Positions 32,464 through 44,222 of a stretch of 64,000 nt of DNA are shown here, piece after piece. The position numbers were made by a program, and so were the translations under genes. A model generated the notes under the pieces. That model searched no databases, was not told the origin of the DNA, and saw only the letters and a list, made by a program, of their open reading frames with translations. Every line of letters begins with the position of its first letter. The first letter of the stretch is position 1. This DNA comes from Durusdinium trenchii (lineage: Eukaryota > Sar > Dinophyceae > Suessiales > Symbiodiniaceae), in assembly GCA_963970005.1 (NCBI GenBank), contig CAXAMN010028916.1, positions 1,148,722-1,212,721 on the forward strand, in the 5' to 3' direction.

Positions 32464-32847
32464 CTAGTTAACTAGTTCTTGGCTAGCTGGATGATTGTGG
32501 CAGCATTGGAGAAACTTCCATCGGCGCCTCAGGCCATTGCTGCATGATTCGCGAGCGCAGCTCCTCTTGCACCTGTGCCGCCCGGCTGCTGCGCGGCAGC
32601 GGACACAGCAGCAAGCATGGCACACAGCAGGGCGTCGCCAGGCACCACATGGCTTGAAGGCGCTGGCAAAGGTTGTGAACCCTGGAGCAAATGGTGGACC
32701 AAACGCTTCTGACCAGGAGGGTTGGAGTGGGAGATCGTGATCATTGACATATCCATATCCTGCAGGTGTGGAAAAATGTAGGGAAACGTGAGGGAACTGC
32801 ATATTTTGTTGATAGAGATTTACCCACGGCTCAGTCGTTTTGTTCAC
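32464..32847 (-). CDS. Hypothetical open frame, likely exon in part
   Basis: The first half (EPWVNLYQQNMQFPHVSLHF, QPSWSEAFGPPFAPGFTTFA) looks coding. After about 32650 another minus frame (QVQEELRSRIMQQWPEAPME, ending in a stop near 32465) looks better, so a short intron or frameshift probably lies between. No domain was recognised. Confidence 0.3.
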   Translation of the reverse strand: MNKTTEPWVNLYQQNMQFPHVSLHFSTPAGYGYVNDHDLPLQPSWSEAFGPPFAPGFTTFASAFKPCGAWRRPAVCHACCCVRCRAAAGRHRCKRSCARESCSNGLRRRWKFLQCCHNHPASQELVN

Positions 32848-32859
32848 CTTGTCGCCATT

Positions 32860-33930
32860 GATTCATGGCACTTGTTCTGTATTGATGGACTCAAAGCGAT
32901 GCTTCTGTGACAGTTCAAACGAAAGAGGTCCTCCAGCATTAGCATAAAAGAGGACCTGTTGGAATCTCTTCGCTGAAAGCCAGGTGTTCTTGTCTGTGGC
33001 TCCTCCGTCGACCGGGTGTGAGGGCTGCAGCACCATCCGCTTTTTCGTTAATCATGCTTCTTTATTTGAAGCTTCAGCCAAAGACTTGCAGGATGTTTGT
33101 TCTGCAATGCAAAAAGTAAATCTGCTGGAAAGAAGCTTGTAAACGGCTTCTTATGATCAAAAAAGCTGATGGTGCGCAGAATCTACTCATCTACTCTTCA
33201 AACGTGTCTACAGTATTGAGCTCAGCAAAAGGGATGGTTCAGCAGCAGTATGCAGCAACAAAGCCCAAGCTCCAGGGGTTGTTTCTTTAATGAATCTGGG
33301 CTGCCCTACCCATGGCCAGAACCGTGGAACCTAGCGGCGCTGCAGGTTGAAAAGGCTACTATATAAATACAATTTGTTGCAATCACAGGAAGGTCAAAAA
33401 TGGAGCAGAATGCGTGCATGTGCATCCAAACAACATGTGTCGTGTCAATGTGCAATGCATAACCAAGTGATGCAGTCTGATGTGGGTTATATTCTGCTAT
33501 TCAATTCTTCATGACTTCCGGCATAACAGCCGGGTAGACCGGGTAAACGTTTTCAAACCTTGTAGCCTGAAGGAGTCGAGGCAATTTCCCGACTCGTGGA
33601 TCACAGGAAAACGTACTGTCATTGTCTGATGACGGCAAGCCAAGTCATCGAATTTTGAAACTTTGAAAACAGGTTTAAAGTGTGGTTGCCTTGCCGCAAA
33701 GAAAGCCAAACAACTTGACCAAACACAAAATTTATTCACAAAGTCATATGTTAGCCTGTTAGCCCTACTGGGCGCGACTGTGTCTGGTTACTACTTTGAC
33801 AGAACGATTGTGGCTTTCTACCAAATAGGCATTTGCAGCATATTGCTTACCGCATAAGGCTGTACCGTTGAAGTTCTTTGCCCGGCGATCTGCCGCACTG
33901 AGATCTGATGCTACCCTTCTTCTCCACCCA
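32860..33930. other. No supported gene
   Basis: No convincing frame, RNA gene or repeat was seen between the exon-like frames at 32.5-32.8 kb and the zinc-finger gene. Confidence 0.4.
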
Positions 33931-33936
33931 TGTCCA

Positions 33937-34704
33937 TCATTCCTTCGGAATGGTTCTCTGAGCTCGAATCTTCTCGATTGCAAGGTCGAGTTGCTGCCAG
34001 CCAACCAGCTGAGATTCATTGTGATAGAGGCTCTTGTGACGCATCAATCCTAACAAATTGGAAAGGTGCATTCTATCGAAGACCTTCGACATCTTGCGCT
34101 TCTCTCGATCAGGGATCGATGGCAAGTCGGCATCTCCAGCCTCAGTTTCAAGCCAATGAAGAAGCTCAGAAGCATCACAGGTGATCTCCTGGACCTTCTC
34201 CCGGATGACTTGCAGGGCATAGGCCATAAACTCCCTGTACTCCATCTTGTGAAGGAGGATCCGTTGCCTCTTGTCCAGCTTGACCCTCTCTGTGTGGAAG
34301 AGGTGGCAAAAGCTGCAAGTATGTCCATTGCGGCAAAGCCCCACCTGGAAGAAGCTACAAGGACGAAAGCATAATTCTGGATGTCCCCAACTGCCTGAGC
34401 TGGCTAAAGGGAGATGCCCAGGCTCTGAGTCTGGAATGGGTTCTACCATGACTGCCTCTGACTGCTCCGTTTCATCATCTGGAGACACCATGCCGCAGCT
34501 GGCCCCTTGATTCCACCACTTTGCTTCAAGCTTCTTTGACAATCCTTCGACATACACAGACTTCTTTTCTTCATTGGGGTCATTGGCCCAGGTCACAACG
34601 TGGAAAGCAGGGCTGCTCCTTGAACACCAGAGAGTAGGCCGAGTAGGCACTGGCTCTTCGGCGCATATGAAAGTACGTTGGTAGCGTAGCATCAATCGAG
34701 CCAT
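33937..34704 (-). CDS. CCCH zinc-finger protein
   Basis: 255 residues from the ATG at 34704. The finger C-x7-C-x5-C-x3-H (PCSFFQVGLC, then RNGHTC, then SFCH) begins at about residue 116. It is preceded by GSWGHPELCFRP and followed by LDKRQR, a context I recognise from the abundant C3H1 proteins of dinoflagellates, which are thought to bind RNA. The C-terminal part is helical (IREKVQEITCDASELLHWLE). The frame is open upstream to 34842, but that extension includes an (AAT)n run coding for poly-Leu and looks untranslated, so the internal ATG (MARLMLRYQRTF) is preferred. The gene may be single-exon. RNA binding is inferred from the family. Confidence 0.7.
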   Translation of the reverse strand: MARLMLRYQRTFICAEEPVPTRPTLWCSRSSPAFHVVTWANDPNEEKKSVYVEGLSKKLEAKWWNQGASCGMVSPDDETEQSEAVMVEPIPDSEPGHLPLASSGSWGHPELCFRPCSFFQVGLCRNGHTCSFCHLFHTERVKLDKRQRILLHKMEYREFMAYALQVIREKVQEITCDASELLHWLETEAGDADLPSIPDREKRKMSKVFDRMHLSNLLGLMRHKSLYHNESQLVGWQQLDLAIEKIRAQRTIPKE

Positions 34705-34739
34705 GCAGCAATGAGACCCCTTTTTTAAGTTAAAAAACA

Positions 34740-35700
34740 ATAATAATAATAATATATTGAGCCTGAAAAGGCAATGGAAATCGACACATGGTTCGGTGGA
34801 TCGTGGGACATCGGCACATTGCCTTCCGGTCCGTCGAAGCAAGGAAGCATCGCAAGAATCAAAGGTGATGTTCGCAATGTCTTTCCTTCAGCTTGGCTCT
34901 GCCTACAATTTTGGAGGCCACAAGAAGTACCCCCACACAAGGAAGGAACTTTGCCTGGCATCATCATGGCCACGCCCAAGCCAGCAGCTTGCACCTGAAA
35001 CCAAATCGTCCAAGGTACACCGCACACCCTTGCGGAAATCTTGAAGAATTCTGCCTTTTGCCTCAATGCCTCAATATCAAGGAAACCTGCAGACTACAGC
35101 AAATCAAGTGGCAACACACAAAAAGTCAAGCGGTTGAAGCTGCAGTAGCTGGCACGGGACAGGTATAAGGGCTTAGACTATCTCCTTACAATCTGCATAG
35201 ACCTTTATTTATCTTATGACGCACAGCAACCGTAAAGTGTGAGCAACCGAAGCTGCCATAGATAGGTAGTATGCCAAAAAGCCCACCACAACCCCTACCC
35301 CGAAAATGTTCTCTGATGTCTTTAAGCGCGAAGAGAACACGGAGGGAGCTCCGAGCCGGAGCCACCCCTTCATGGCCACACCCGAAAGCGAAAATGAACA
35401 ACTTCCTTCCCTGGCACTGAAGTCTGGACTTGGCCACGTTCCAGTTGTGACTTGTAATGCATCTGGATTGTTACCGGTGCGGTCTTTATGGATAGTGTTC
35501 GCATTGTGGATGGTTTACAAGCTCCATACTCCCGCGCCAGGACAAGGAGATCAACAGCCTGTCTCGATATTTGAGATGCAAGATTTCCTGAGGAAGATTA
35601 TCATTCTGTACTAAGCAAAAGCCTGCAAAAGCTATATAATTGAGGGTGAACGCTGAGTCGTTGAACACGGCATGAACTTGAAGTCAGGACCAGTGCAATG
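34740..35700. other. Spacer between the zinc-finger and reductase genes
   Basis: Contains a short (AAT)n run at 34739-34756 and only weak frames. Probably the 3' flank of the reductase gene and 5' flank of the zinc-finger gene. Confidence 0.4.
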
Positions 35701-35701
35701 G

Positions 35702-38700
35702 TCACCAAAGCTCCTCAACGTAGCGTTGCTCTGTCTTGAGCCGCTCCAGGTAGTCGGCACTGCCAAGGATTTTTTCAAGCTCATCCCGAACCTTCGTTCG
35801 GAGCGACGAAATTCGTTTCGAGGAGCGACGCCTGCGGTTTTCCAACGTCGCACGGATCGGATCGGATTCGGGAGACGCACGTTCAGCCCCCGCCTGCTTG
35901 CCCATGCTGGTGGCGCCACATACAAAAATGTATCCACCATTGTCTATCATCTGTTTCACATCACCAGATTTCTCACGAAGCCGGTGCTGAACATAGATCT
36001 TCTCTTTCTGCTCCCTGGAGAAAGCAGTAATCATTTCTTTTAATGCAGGGGGATCTGCTTTCGTCGCCTGATCCAACTCTTCTTTGTAGATAAAGTCCTC
36101 ATCACTCTTAGTGCAGCCAAAGAAAAGCACTGTCTTGCTACGGCTGCCCTTCTCGACCATGAACTCCCGCACAAAGCCTCGAAAGGGCGCAAGACCGGTT
36201 CCTGCACCCAACATGATGATCGGCGTGGTGGTTCTCTTGGGCAAGCGGAAAGTGGAGGCTCTGGCAGCAATCCACAGCTTCTCCCCTTTGCTGGTCCGCA
36301 GGCATAGCATCTCTGAGCAAAGACCGCGGAAGCGTCGCGGCGCGCTGGCGGTCTCTCCAAGTCTCTGCAAATAGGCAGATTCTTGGGGAAGCGTGATGCC
36401 CCTGGCGCCCAGTTCTTTTAAGACCGCCTCCGGGCTCTTGTGATTCTCTTGTACCATGCTCACACAAATGCCGATCCTGGTGGAATCCTCTTTCGACGAG
36501 GAAGCAATGGTGTAGGGTCTATTCTTCTGTCTTTGGCAAAGCTGTACAAAGGCACTCAAGTCTATGTCTGCCGATGGCATGAATAGTTCAAAGAAGTCTC
36601 GGAGTGTAAGGCGGCCATCTACAAGCACCTGATATGCTTCTCGATCCTGGACTAGGCCAAAAAGAGCCTCACGGTCAGCTGCGTCCTGCACAAGCGGCGC
36701 AAACCGTTTGGCGGTGTTCCTCTGTGGAAACGTGCAAAGGTCGCAATAAATGGATAGAGCGATCTGAACTTTGCAAGGTGCCGGGAAAGGCTTCCTAAGC
36801 TCGGTTAAGGATGTCAGCTTCATGAGAGATGCCAAAAAAAGGAAAAGCTGTGGCAAATGAAACTCCAAGCTGCTTGACAGGTTTGCTAGTGTTGGTCCGG
36901 ACAAAAGTCATGTGGTGCTCCAACTGGTCCTTCACCTTCAACCGATCGGCAAACCACTCCACCACACCGTCAGGATTTTGTGGCAGCACTTCCAGGTTAT
37001 CAGCTGTTCTCCAGCTCACCCCTGGAAGTTGTTTAACGTCAAACTCCAGATGCTTTGTGGTCTTTCCGCCGTCAATGTCAGGCTTTTGCCTGAGCTCCTC
37101 GCAAGCTACCACCGAGGCTTGCGATGCTTGGAAGTACCACTTGCCGATGATGTCCGCACCACCCACCTGAACCAATGGATCGACAGGCAAACCCCTAGCG
37201 CTTTCCGCCATCTTGACTTGCAAGGTGAGACGTTGCAAGGCGGCTTCAGCACTTTCCAAGCCCTCCTCAGTGTCGTGCACCAAACCGAAACCCTTCCAGG
37301 CAGGATGACTCAAGCACCCGAAACCAATGTGCAAAGGTCTTCAAGCAAATCAAAAATCTATGAATCTATACATTCTCTCCAATCAAAAAGACTTCGCAAA
37401 AAGACCGGGTCTCGTCCTTCGCTTGGTTTTCCTCTTTTCCCAATGCCTTTCGCAAAGCGGGCCACAAACCGTTCTCCTTCCACTGCTCGAAATCCTCTTC
37501 GATGTTTTGGTCATCATCACCCTCGCCCCGTTCGTAGACACGAGAGGCGCCCAAGACTTCCAGTTGTTTATCAACTTCTTTGCCCACCATGTTGAAGTTC
37601 ACATATTGCCTACACATCTTTTTTCACATATCTAACATCTAACGTGAGCATAAGAACGTGTGTTGCCTGTGCTCCATGCGCACAACTGTGTTTGGTATGA
37701 TCCTTCTTGAGTATGATGTAGTATGATTGTGCCAAACGAATCATATGTTGGTGATGCAAGCAGAGCACCTTGCATCGCATGCACTTTTTATTGTATTGTC
37801 TGGCGGTGAATGGGATGCATGGATGGATAGGTCAAAGGGGCATGGATGCAAGGTGGGGATTGATTGCCGAACACAGAACATGTATACTTTCATCCCACTT
37901 GGAATGTGCTTCAGACAGCATCTCCCCTCCGCACCTGTTTCCCAAGCCCATGACAGCAAAGCTCATGCCCTTCAAACAACCTTCCTCTCGGCCATCCTCA
38001 TGGATCCACTTGTAGAACTCAACTGCGTTGTCTGTGGGGTCACCTTCCCCGTATGTGGCCATCACCATCACCACAGCCTTGTGTTCTAAGAAGGTGTCAG
38101 GATCGAAGTCCTCCAAGGGGTAAGATCTTTACTCATCTGGAGAAAGTGTGTGGAAATCGTACGGCAAATCAGCCTTTTGATTCCGGGCAGAGGGGTTCAG
38201 GGTGAGCATTAGTACAGGAAAGCTGTGCAGGAAGTAGAGGCAGCCCAGAATCAACGAGTTTTTTGTGACAATTCTAGAAACGTCAGAAGCAAAGCTAGAA
38301 AACTGAAGTGCCGAAATGCTGAGCAACTTGAATGGTTTCTCATCTTTGGTCCTCCATGTCAACAACCGTGGCTTCGATGTCAAACTTGCTCGCCTCTTCT
38401 TCTAACTCCCGCGCAAAGCCTTCGGCTGTGCCCATCTGAGAGCCAAAGTAGATCCACAGGCCTACATTACCAGGGCTTGGAAGAAAGCCATTCTTGTTCT
38501 CTTTGCATCTTTGTTGAACACCAAGACTATCACACAAAAATATCTAACAGCGCGAAGCACTACAAATGCCACTTGTCACTTGTAGCCTTCGAGAGAAAAC
38601 CGTGTCATCAGCGTCCCAGTCCTTGTGATGGGCCCTGCGAAGCAGCTGAACGCGGACTAGCTGGATCCTGCAGAAATATCTCACATCGAGGGGAAAAAAT

Positions 38701-38936
38701 ATCAAAGTTCTTCTACCCGACTTGGACGTTGGACTAGAGTAGAGCTACCTGCTAACATGTCCATGTGACATGGGAAAACAAACATGTGTCACCTCCCTCC
38801 GCCCCCCGTCCTTCTTGGTGACAGACGGCTGCGCCCCTTCGCTCCGCCGCTTCAGCTTCCAAAGGATTCCTGCCACGACGGCTGCAGCACCAAGGCCCAG
38901 CCCCAATTGGACCAGGTCGGAGACGTCGTTTCTCAT
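35702..38936 (-). CDS. POR: NADPH-cytochrome P450 reductase, seven exons
   Basis: Diflavin reductase passing electrons from NADPH through FAD and FMN to P450s on the ER membrane. Exons: 38936-38793, 38498-38352, 38110-37935, 37609-37417, 37292-36874, 36794-35894, 35791-35702; 2,070 nt, 689 residues plus stop, all joins in phase. An N-terminal anchor (LGLGLGAAAVVAGILW) is followed by the flavodoxin domain with FGSQMGTAEGFA (66-77), ATYGEGDPTDN (115-125) and GLGNR (152-156). Next come the connecting/FAD domain with RPYTIASS (452-459), NADPH-binding GAGTGLAPFRGF (556-567), and the ending QRYVEELW, whose final Trp would stack on FAD. Donors are GT, GA, GT, GA, GC and GC, all with AG acceptors. 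The joins of introns 1 and 4 have in-phase alternatives; the others are well fixed by the conserved sequence. Length is normal for the family. Confidence 0.9.
35792..35893 (-). other. In-frame, stop-free GC-AG intron of the reductase gene
   Basis: 102 nt starting GCGGGG and ending AAG. It is a multiple of three without stop codons, so retention would insert 34 residues (AGAERASPESDPIRATLENR and 14 more) between the conserved ATSMGKQ and VRDELEKILG. Its removal restores the usual spacing of the C-terminal NADPH domain. Confidence 0.75.
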
Positions 38937-38939
38937 CGG

Positions 38940-41380
38940 AGAAAACCACAAGGCGCTGCTGACCACAGTGTCCTCCACTGCACGCTGAGCACACGTCACT
39001 TGGTGCGTTGTTTTATCAGCCGAAATAATCCGCTGCGGAGTGAAGACTTACTTTGCGGGGCCTAGAAAATGGCCTCTAGTCCCAGTTGCCAATTGCATGA
39101 TCACGAAATCCAAAAACTGGTGCATGTCGCCTCGTCGAATTTTGGTTTGAGTTGAAAGTGAGGAATCCAAAGACTTGGCAGCCCTTCCACACTCTCATGC
39201 AGTTTTGCTGTGATTTGACTACCGAAAATACCTAAGCCATGATGGCCTTGGTCAGTCGGACACCTTCAAGGTCAAAGGCACTCTTCCTGCGGCACGTGGG
39301 CGGCGGCTAACATGAAACAACCTGAAAGAACCTGAAACCACAAAAAGAAACACTGCTCTCCAAAAACAGCGCTCTTCGACTCTTCTCCAAGTCCCTTTTC
39401 ACCTTGAAATACTGTGAATGACACGAACCGGTACCTTCATTGAACTGGTAGCGTGAGATACTGTTCGGGCTTGCAGGTGTCATCACATTCTAATGTGCAT
39501 CCAAGACACAGCGACCGAGGAAGGCGGTCTGTGGAGAGCAGTGGATCCTCAGAGTAGGTTCAATTGGTGAAACTGCAACCGAATTACGATCTGCCGAATG
39601 TTGTCGATTCTGCCGATTGTTGTGCACATATCAAGATCCAGCCAACCCAGACTCTTCAACGGCAACCCTCTTGACCTAGTCAACCCTTTGACCTAGTCTG
39701 CCTTTCGCGGCACTGGGAGTGGACGAGCTTTCCGAGTTCCCAGCACTTCCACCCCCACATCGTCGGTCTGCAGGCCACTGAGCAATGGGCAAAGGCCAGC
39801 AGAAATGAAAAATATTGCTTCAAGAGGGAGGAAGGCACAGAGAGACGAGCTGCGGAAAACTGGAGACAAGTGTGACAAGTGAAGGACTCCGAACATTCAG
39901 GAAAGCATCAAGGACCGCTGTGCGTTTGCATCTTTCAACACCATACGATCTATGAATGCAACCTGAATCAAACCTCGCCTGGGAATAGATTTCGTACATA
40001 TCCAGGCCAAGTCAAATCAGACCAAACAGAATGATTTGGATGTCAATCAGAAACTAGATGAAACTATATAAACTAGACTTGCCTGCTGTAGCTGCCCCCG
40101 GTGAGGTCCCTGTAGCACCTCGCACAGTATGATCGGCTTGAATTTGGTTCGAGCTCACGGCTAAGGACCAACCACCTCAACACTTCTTGTTTGTAGGGAA
40201 TGTCCAGATTCACAACAAGTGGGCCTTTTCAGGGTTCTTCGAGCAAGGGCTAGCAGGCCTCACAATTACGCTGCAACAACCATCACCACGCCACAACGCA
40301 GCAATGGTCGTTTTCTTTGCGCGTCCAGCACATCCCTGAAAGCACATGTGAAATATCTGGCAACGTGTCTGAAGCCGCTTCGGCCAGTGTTCAGGATCCC
40401 TTTCCAGCGACGAATGGCCAGGAGGTTTGTCAAACGGAGGACATCTTCTGGTCATACACATATCGTGACCAGTCCTCCAACGTCGAGATCAAATAAGAGT
40501 AGGAAGGCAAACGTGGAGTACCTGCTGACTCCTGCTGCCTCCTCCTGCCATCTTCACACCAACAATGTCTACAGTCGGCTGACCTTCCGCATCGTTGGAT
40601 GTGTGCTCTGTGATCTGGTTGATGCGCTTCCACGTGAGCTGCACATGTAATGCTCAAGGTCCGACAGGTCCTTGCTCTACAGCATCATGTTGCTCAACAA
40701 TACATAGGAACCTCAAAAGGGCTCAGACTCCGGAGTGAACGCTGGACAGCGCGCGAAACAAAAATAGAGAATTGTCTCTCGTTTTCCGCCATGATCTACT
40801 GATTGTGCTTTGAGTTGTGCCACAAACCCGGTGTCCGGAGTCCAGTCGTCGGTGCGAGCGATCAGCCCGATGGCAACACAGGGAGAGAGTGGACCAATTA
40901 TGCGAGAGGAACAAACTGAGCAAACCAAAACTACTGATTCACAAGTTTGCTACAAGTAAACAAACAGGTGACACGATTGTGATTGTGTGTAAACGACACC
41001 AACAGAATCAAAGCATCATAAGCATGCTGAATCTTCTACCATGTGCCTCAAAAGGTCTCCTCACAGTCTGGTTCGGGCCCATTCGTTAGGAGGATGGCTT
41101 CCTGGCAAGTTTGTGCTTACACAAAAGATCCCATCCCGACCCCTAGCAAACGTTTAGGACAGTCCTACATTGCTTGGCCAACCTCGTATTGCAGGGACAT
41201 CTATATAAATAGATGCCCAAACCGAACCACGTGTCCTCCACAAGGCTTTTGACCCGAAGGAGATCCAGCGTCAGATTCGCATCTCGGTCCCAGTTCTCAA
41301 AGTCCAGGTCCTAAAGAAAGGAAGCGTGCCTTTATGACGGTTCTCAACCCTTTGTCGGCTAAACTCTAAACCCTCTCTCT
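38940..41380. other. No supported gene
   Basis: The 5' flank of the reductase gene. A frame at 40219-40650 plus and its minus-strand counterparts show no domain. No repeats of note were seen before the AT-rich run at 41386. Confidence 0.4.
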
Positions 41381-41385
41381 TTACA

Positions 41386-41447
41386 AGTATATACATATGT
41401 ACACATACATATAAATGCATATATATATACACAAACACATAAACATT
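41386..41447. repeat. AT/AC-rich simple sequence
   Basis: Imperfect TATATAC, ACACAT and CATATA runs, with no other content. Confidence 0.7.
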
Positions 41448-41898
41448 AATCAGTCTCTTGATGCCAAAGATGCAAGTGCACAGTTTGTTTTAAATTCAAT
41501 CCTTCAACACATGCGCAAGGTCTCAGAACCGCAACAAGCAGCTCCTCTATGGCATTTCGCGGGCGCAAGCAAATGTGGTGTATTAGGGCAAGCCGGGCCA
41601 AGCCGCCAAAGATCTCTGCACCGTCACGATTCCACCTCGGAGCTCGAGGACACTGGGCAGAGTCTCCTATCCGCCTCCCCCAGTATTTTAAATATTACGG
41701 CATGTCTCAACAAGTCAGCGGGCTTGCTTCTAGTAACAACCGCAGCTCCTCCATTCAACCAAAACATCCCACCCACCTGACTCCCTCTTTTTGGTTGCTT
41801 GTCAAGTCCCGCCCTCTCGGCGTGGGACACAAATCGGCGTCCTGGTAATCGTCCCCATCAAAGGGGTTGAAGTGAAACTACAACCATGGACGGGAGGG

Positions 41899-42015
41899 AA
41901 TTTGATGGGGACCCCTCGTGAGCTTGAGCCAAAAATGTGGTCAAGCTCATATCCCCACAATCACCAAAAATTGGGAAACACTGCGTATTGTTATTTCGGC
42001 CTTACAGCCCTCCAC
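41899..42015 (-). repeat. Terminal direct repeat, 3' copy
   Basis: Begins AATTTGATGGGGACCCCTCG and ends CAGCCCTCCAC. Contains the same hairpin as the 5' copy, with small changes including one extra A in the spliced-leader-like stretch. Confidence 0.8.
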
Positions 42016-43335
42016 AAGAACCGGAGTTCATCCATTCAACGCCGCGTTCCACGCTCTACGAATCCTTCACAGCATGAAGCACTGCGATACTCGTGTTCTT
42101 GACATACTTGGGAAGAAAATTTTGGGAGAATTCTTCTGCCCGTTTCGCCTCCACGTTCAAGGACTTCTCCTCTGCAAGTCGGCCAAAATGGCCTCAACTT
42201 CCCAGGCCTCCACGTTGGTGTCTTCCGCAATCTGAAGGACCTCATGACTCTTGATCTCCAGGGCATCTTCTCAGGCCTTCTCCATCTTAATCCTGTCGGC
42301 CTTGTTGTCTTGAATCTTTGGGGCTTACGCTGTCTGCTCCATCAACTCTCCAGCGGACAAGCCTCGCGACAGCCAACTTCCTCCAATAGCGAAGAATCGT
42401 GTCAGATCCCCAGCACCGAAAGAGTTGGATCTTGTAAAACTCCACACCTTCGCGGCCATGTATTGCCCCCTGACAGCCTCAAAGTATGGCCAGTGATGTT
42501 CTGAGCAACTTCTGGAGAGTAACCCATTGCTATGGCACTCTCCTGAATGTCTGGGTCATACCCGACTTTGATGGGGCCACCCTTGCTTCGCTAGCGATCA
42601 GAAGGATCCTCTTGCGGCCTCCGCGCCGCCACAGGGCTTCTGATAGCCTTTGTCGGCGGCCTCATCGTCCACGACGATGTGTTTCTTCAATCTCACGGCA
42701 GCTTCCATTTCACGAACATGGACAAGAGCGCCACTGCCAAAGAGGGCCCGTCCGGAACCAACAGCCTCCACGTTGACTATCTTCCTAGAAGGGACACTAC
42801 CTGCTGTGGTTGTTTCCACTGCCTCTTGACACTCTTCACTCTTCGCAAGTCATGGAAGTGAGCAGGGGCGGCGCCAGAAAGGTTGGAGGACCAGGCACTA
42901 TCTCATCGCCCTCTCCGCGCGCATTTCGATGCCCACCCGACGCCGGACCGTGTCCTCCATGGTGGTGTCCAGTGTGAACCTCTCCCAGAACATGCGACAA
43001 AGTGAAGAAACAGGCGCCCGACAACGAACAAGCAATCGACCGCCCCTGCAAAATTCTACGCTACCTCAACTCAAAATCACAAGTGAATGAATTGACAGTC
43101 TCTCTCGCTCTGCCGCTTTGGCCTTGCTCGGCCTATCATTCTTCTCCTGAGCTGGGGCAGCGATGGTCATTAAACATTCTTCACAAGGGTGCCAGCACTC
43201 CTTGCAATCGCCCCCAATCCCACCGTAGCCCTGGCCCCCTGCTACCAACCACGACCTCAGCACTCTGAGCATCGCGCATGCTTCCCACAAGGCTTGCGAC
43301 ACTGGGGAACCAACGACTCATGACCAAACTTTTAT

Positions 43336-44218
43336 TCATCTTCTGCCGTCCAGCAGGCCAAGGCAAACGTTTCCACCGGTCGATCGTCTACCAGTCGCAC
43401 CGCTCCTCCCCCCCCAAGGGGATGCATCCACAAGAATCCGCTCTTTTGACACCACCTCAGAGTTTTTTGGCTTTGGTGACATGGCTGCATGCAGCGTACG
43501 CACAAAAAGTTTCAACTGAAGAATGAACCCCGAAGCCCATAACATCCCAACGACCTTGCTTCCAAGTCCTGCGGTAGTTGTTTCCAATCGTCCAGCTTGC
43601 TTTGGTCACCTGAACTGTCACTGTCGTCTCTGGCGATCTTCGCACCTGTCCACTCGGCCTCCTGACCTCTTGCGCCCTTACGCCAAACTATCTTGAGGCC
43701 CAATGTCAACCACCACAACAATGTGATGTTGAACACGTTCGCAAGCTGACTCTCTGTTCCTCGAGCCACCAGCAATGGATCATCCACAGACACCTGCAGC
43801 CTGCGTCTATCACTGTGGAACAACGCCTGCGTCGGCCTCACGAGCAGGGCTGTCATTCTGCCCCAGACCAACGGTCCTGTTCGAATGCCAAACAACACCG
43901 TTCGGTATACAAAGAAGCCTCCCAACGCACAACCGGAAAGAAAGCGCATCTCATTCTTCCTGACACGCAAGTGTTTGAACGCATCTGCAAAGTCCAGGCT
44001 CATGGAACAAACCTTCCAAGGGCAGCTTTGACTTCTAGTAGCCTTGGCGCATCCTCTGAGGCAGCTCTCAGCCTCGGCACCACGAGTCTTTCTTCCATAT
44101 CTATGCGCTCGTTGACATGGCTTCTCCGAAGGTCATGAACCAAACGGCCCTTCACTGAGCCATCCAACCTCCTCTTGGTAATGTACCCAATGGCTGACCG
44201 CACCAATGGTCCATACAC
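43336..44218 (-). pseudogene. Reverse transcriptase-RNase H remnant
   Basis: In order on the minus strand: KRRLDGSVKGRLVHDLRRSH (about 44110-44170), a fingers-region motif; LDFADAFKHLRV (about 43965-43998), first catalytic Asp; SVDDPLLVARGT (about 43760-43790), the Asp-Asp motif; then, in another frame, ILVDASPWGG (about 43410-43440), an RNase H start, followed further down by WEACAMLRVLRSW (about 43260-43290). The first two pieces are separated by a 1-nt shift at about 44000, where GRFVP meets a stop and SLDFADAF continues in the next frame. The RNase H part is broken again. An ancient, inactive copy. Confidence 0.7.
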
Positions 44219-44222
44219 CGCT

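Noticed and set aside
36795-36904. Reading the last reductase frame from a Met near 36815 (MKLTSLTELRK)
   Set aside because: Conserved spacing to PFPAPC and exact phase fit removal of 36795-36873 as a 79-nt GC-AG intron, so that peptide is intronic.
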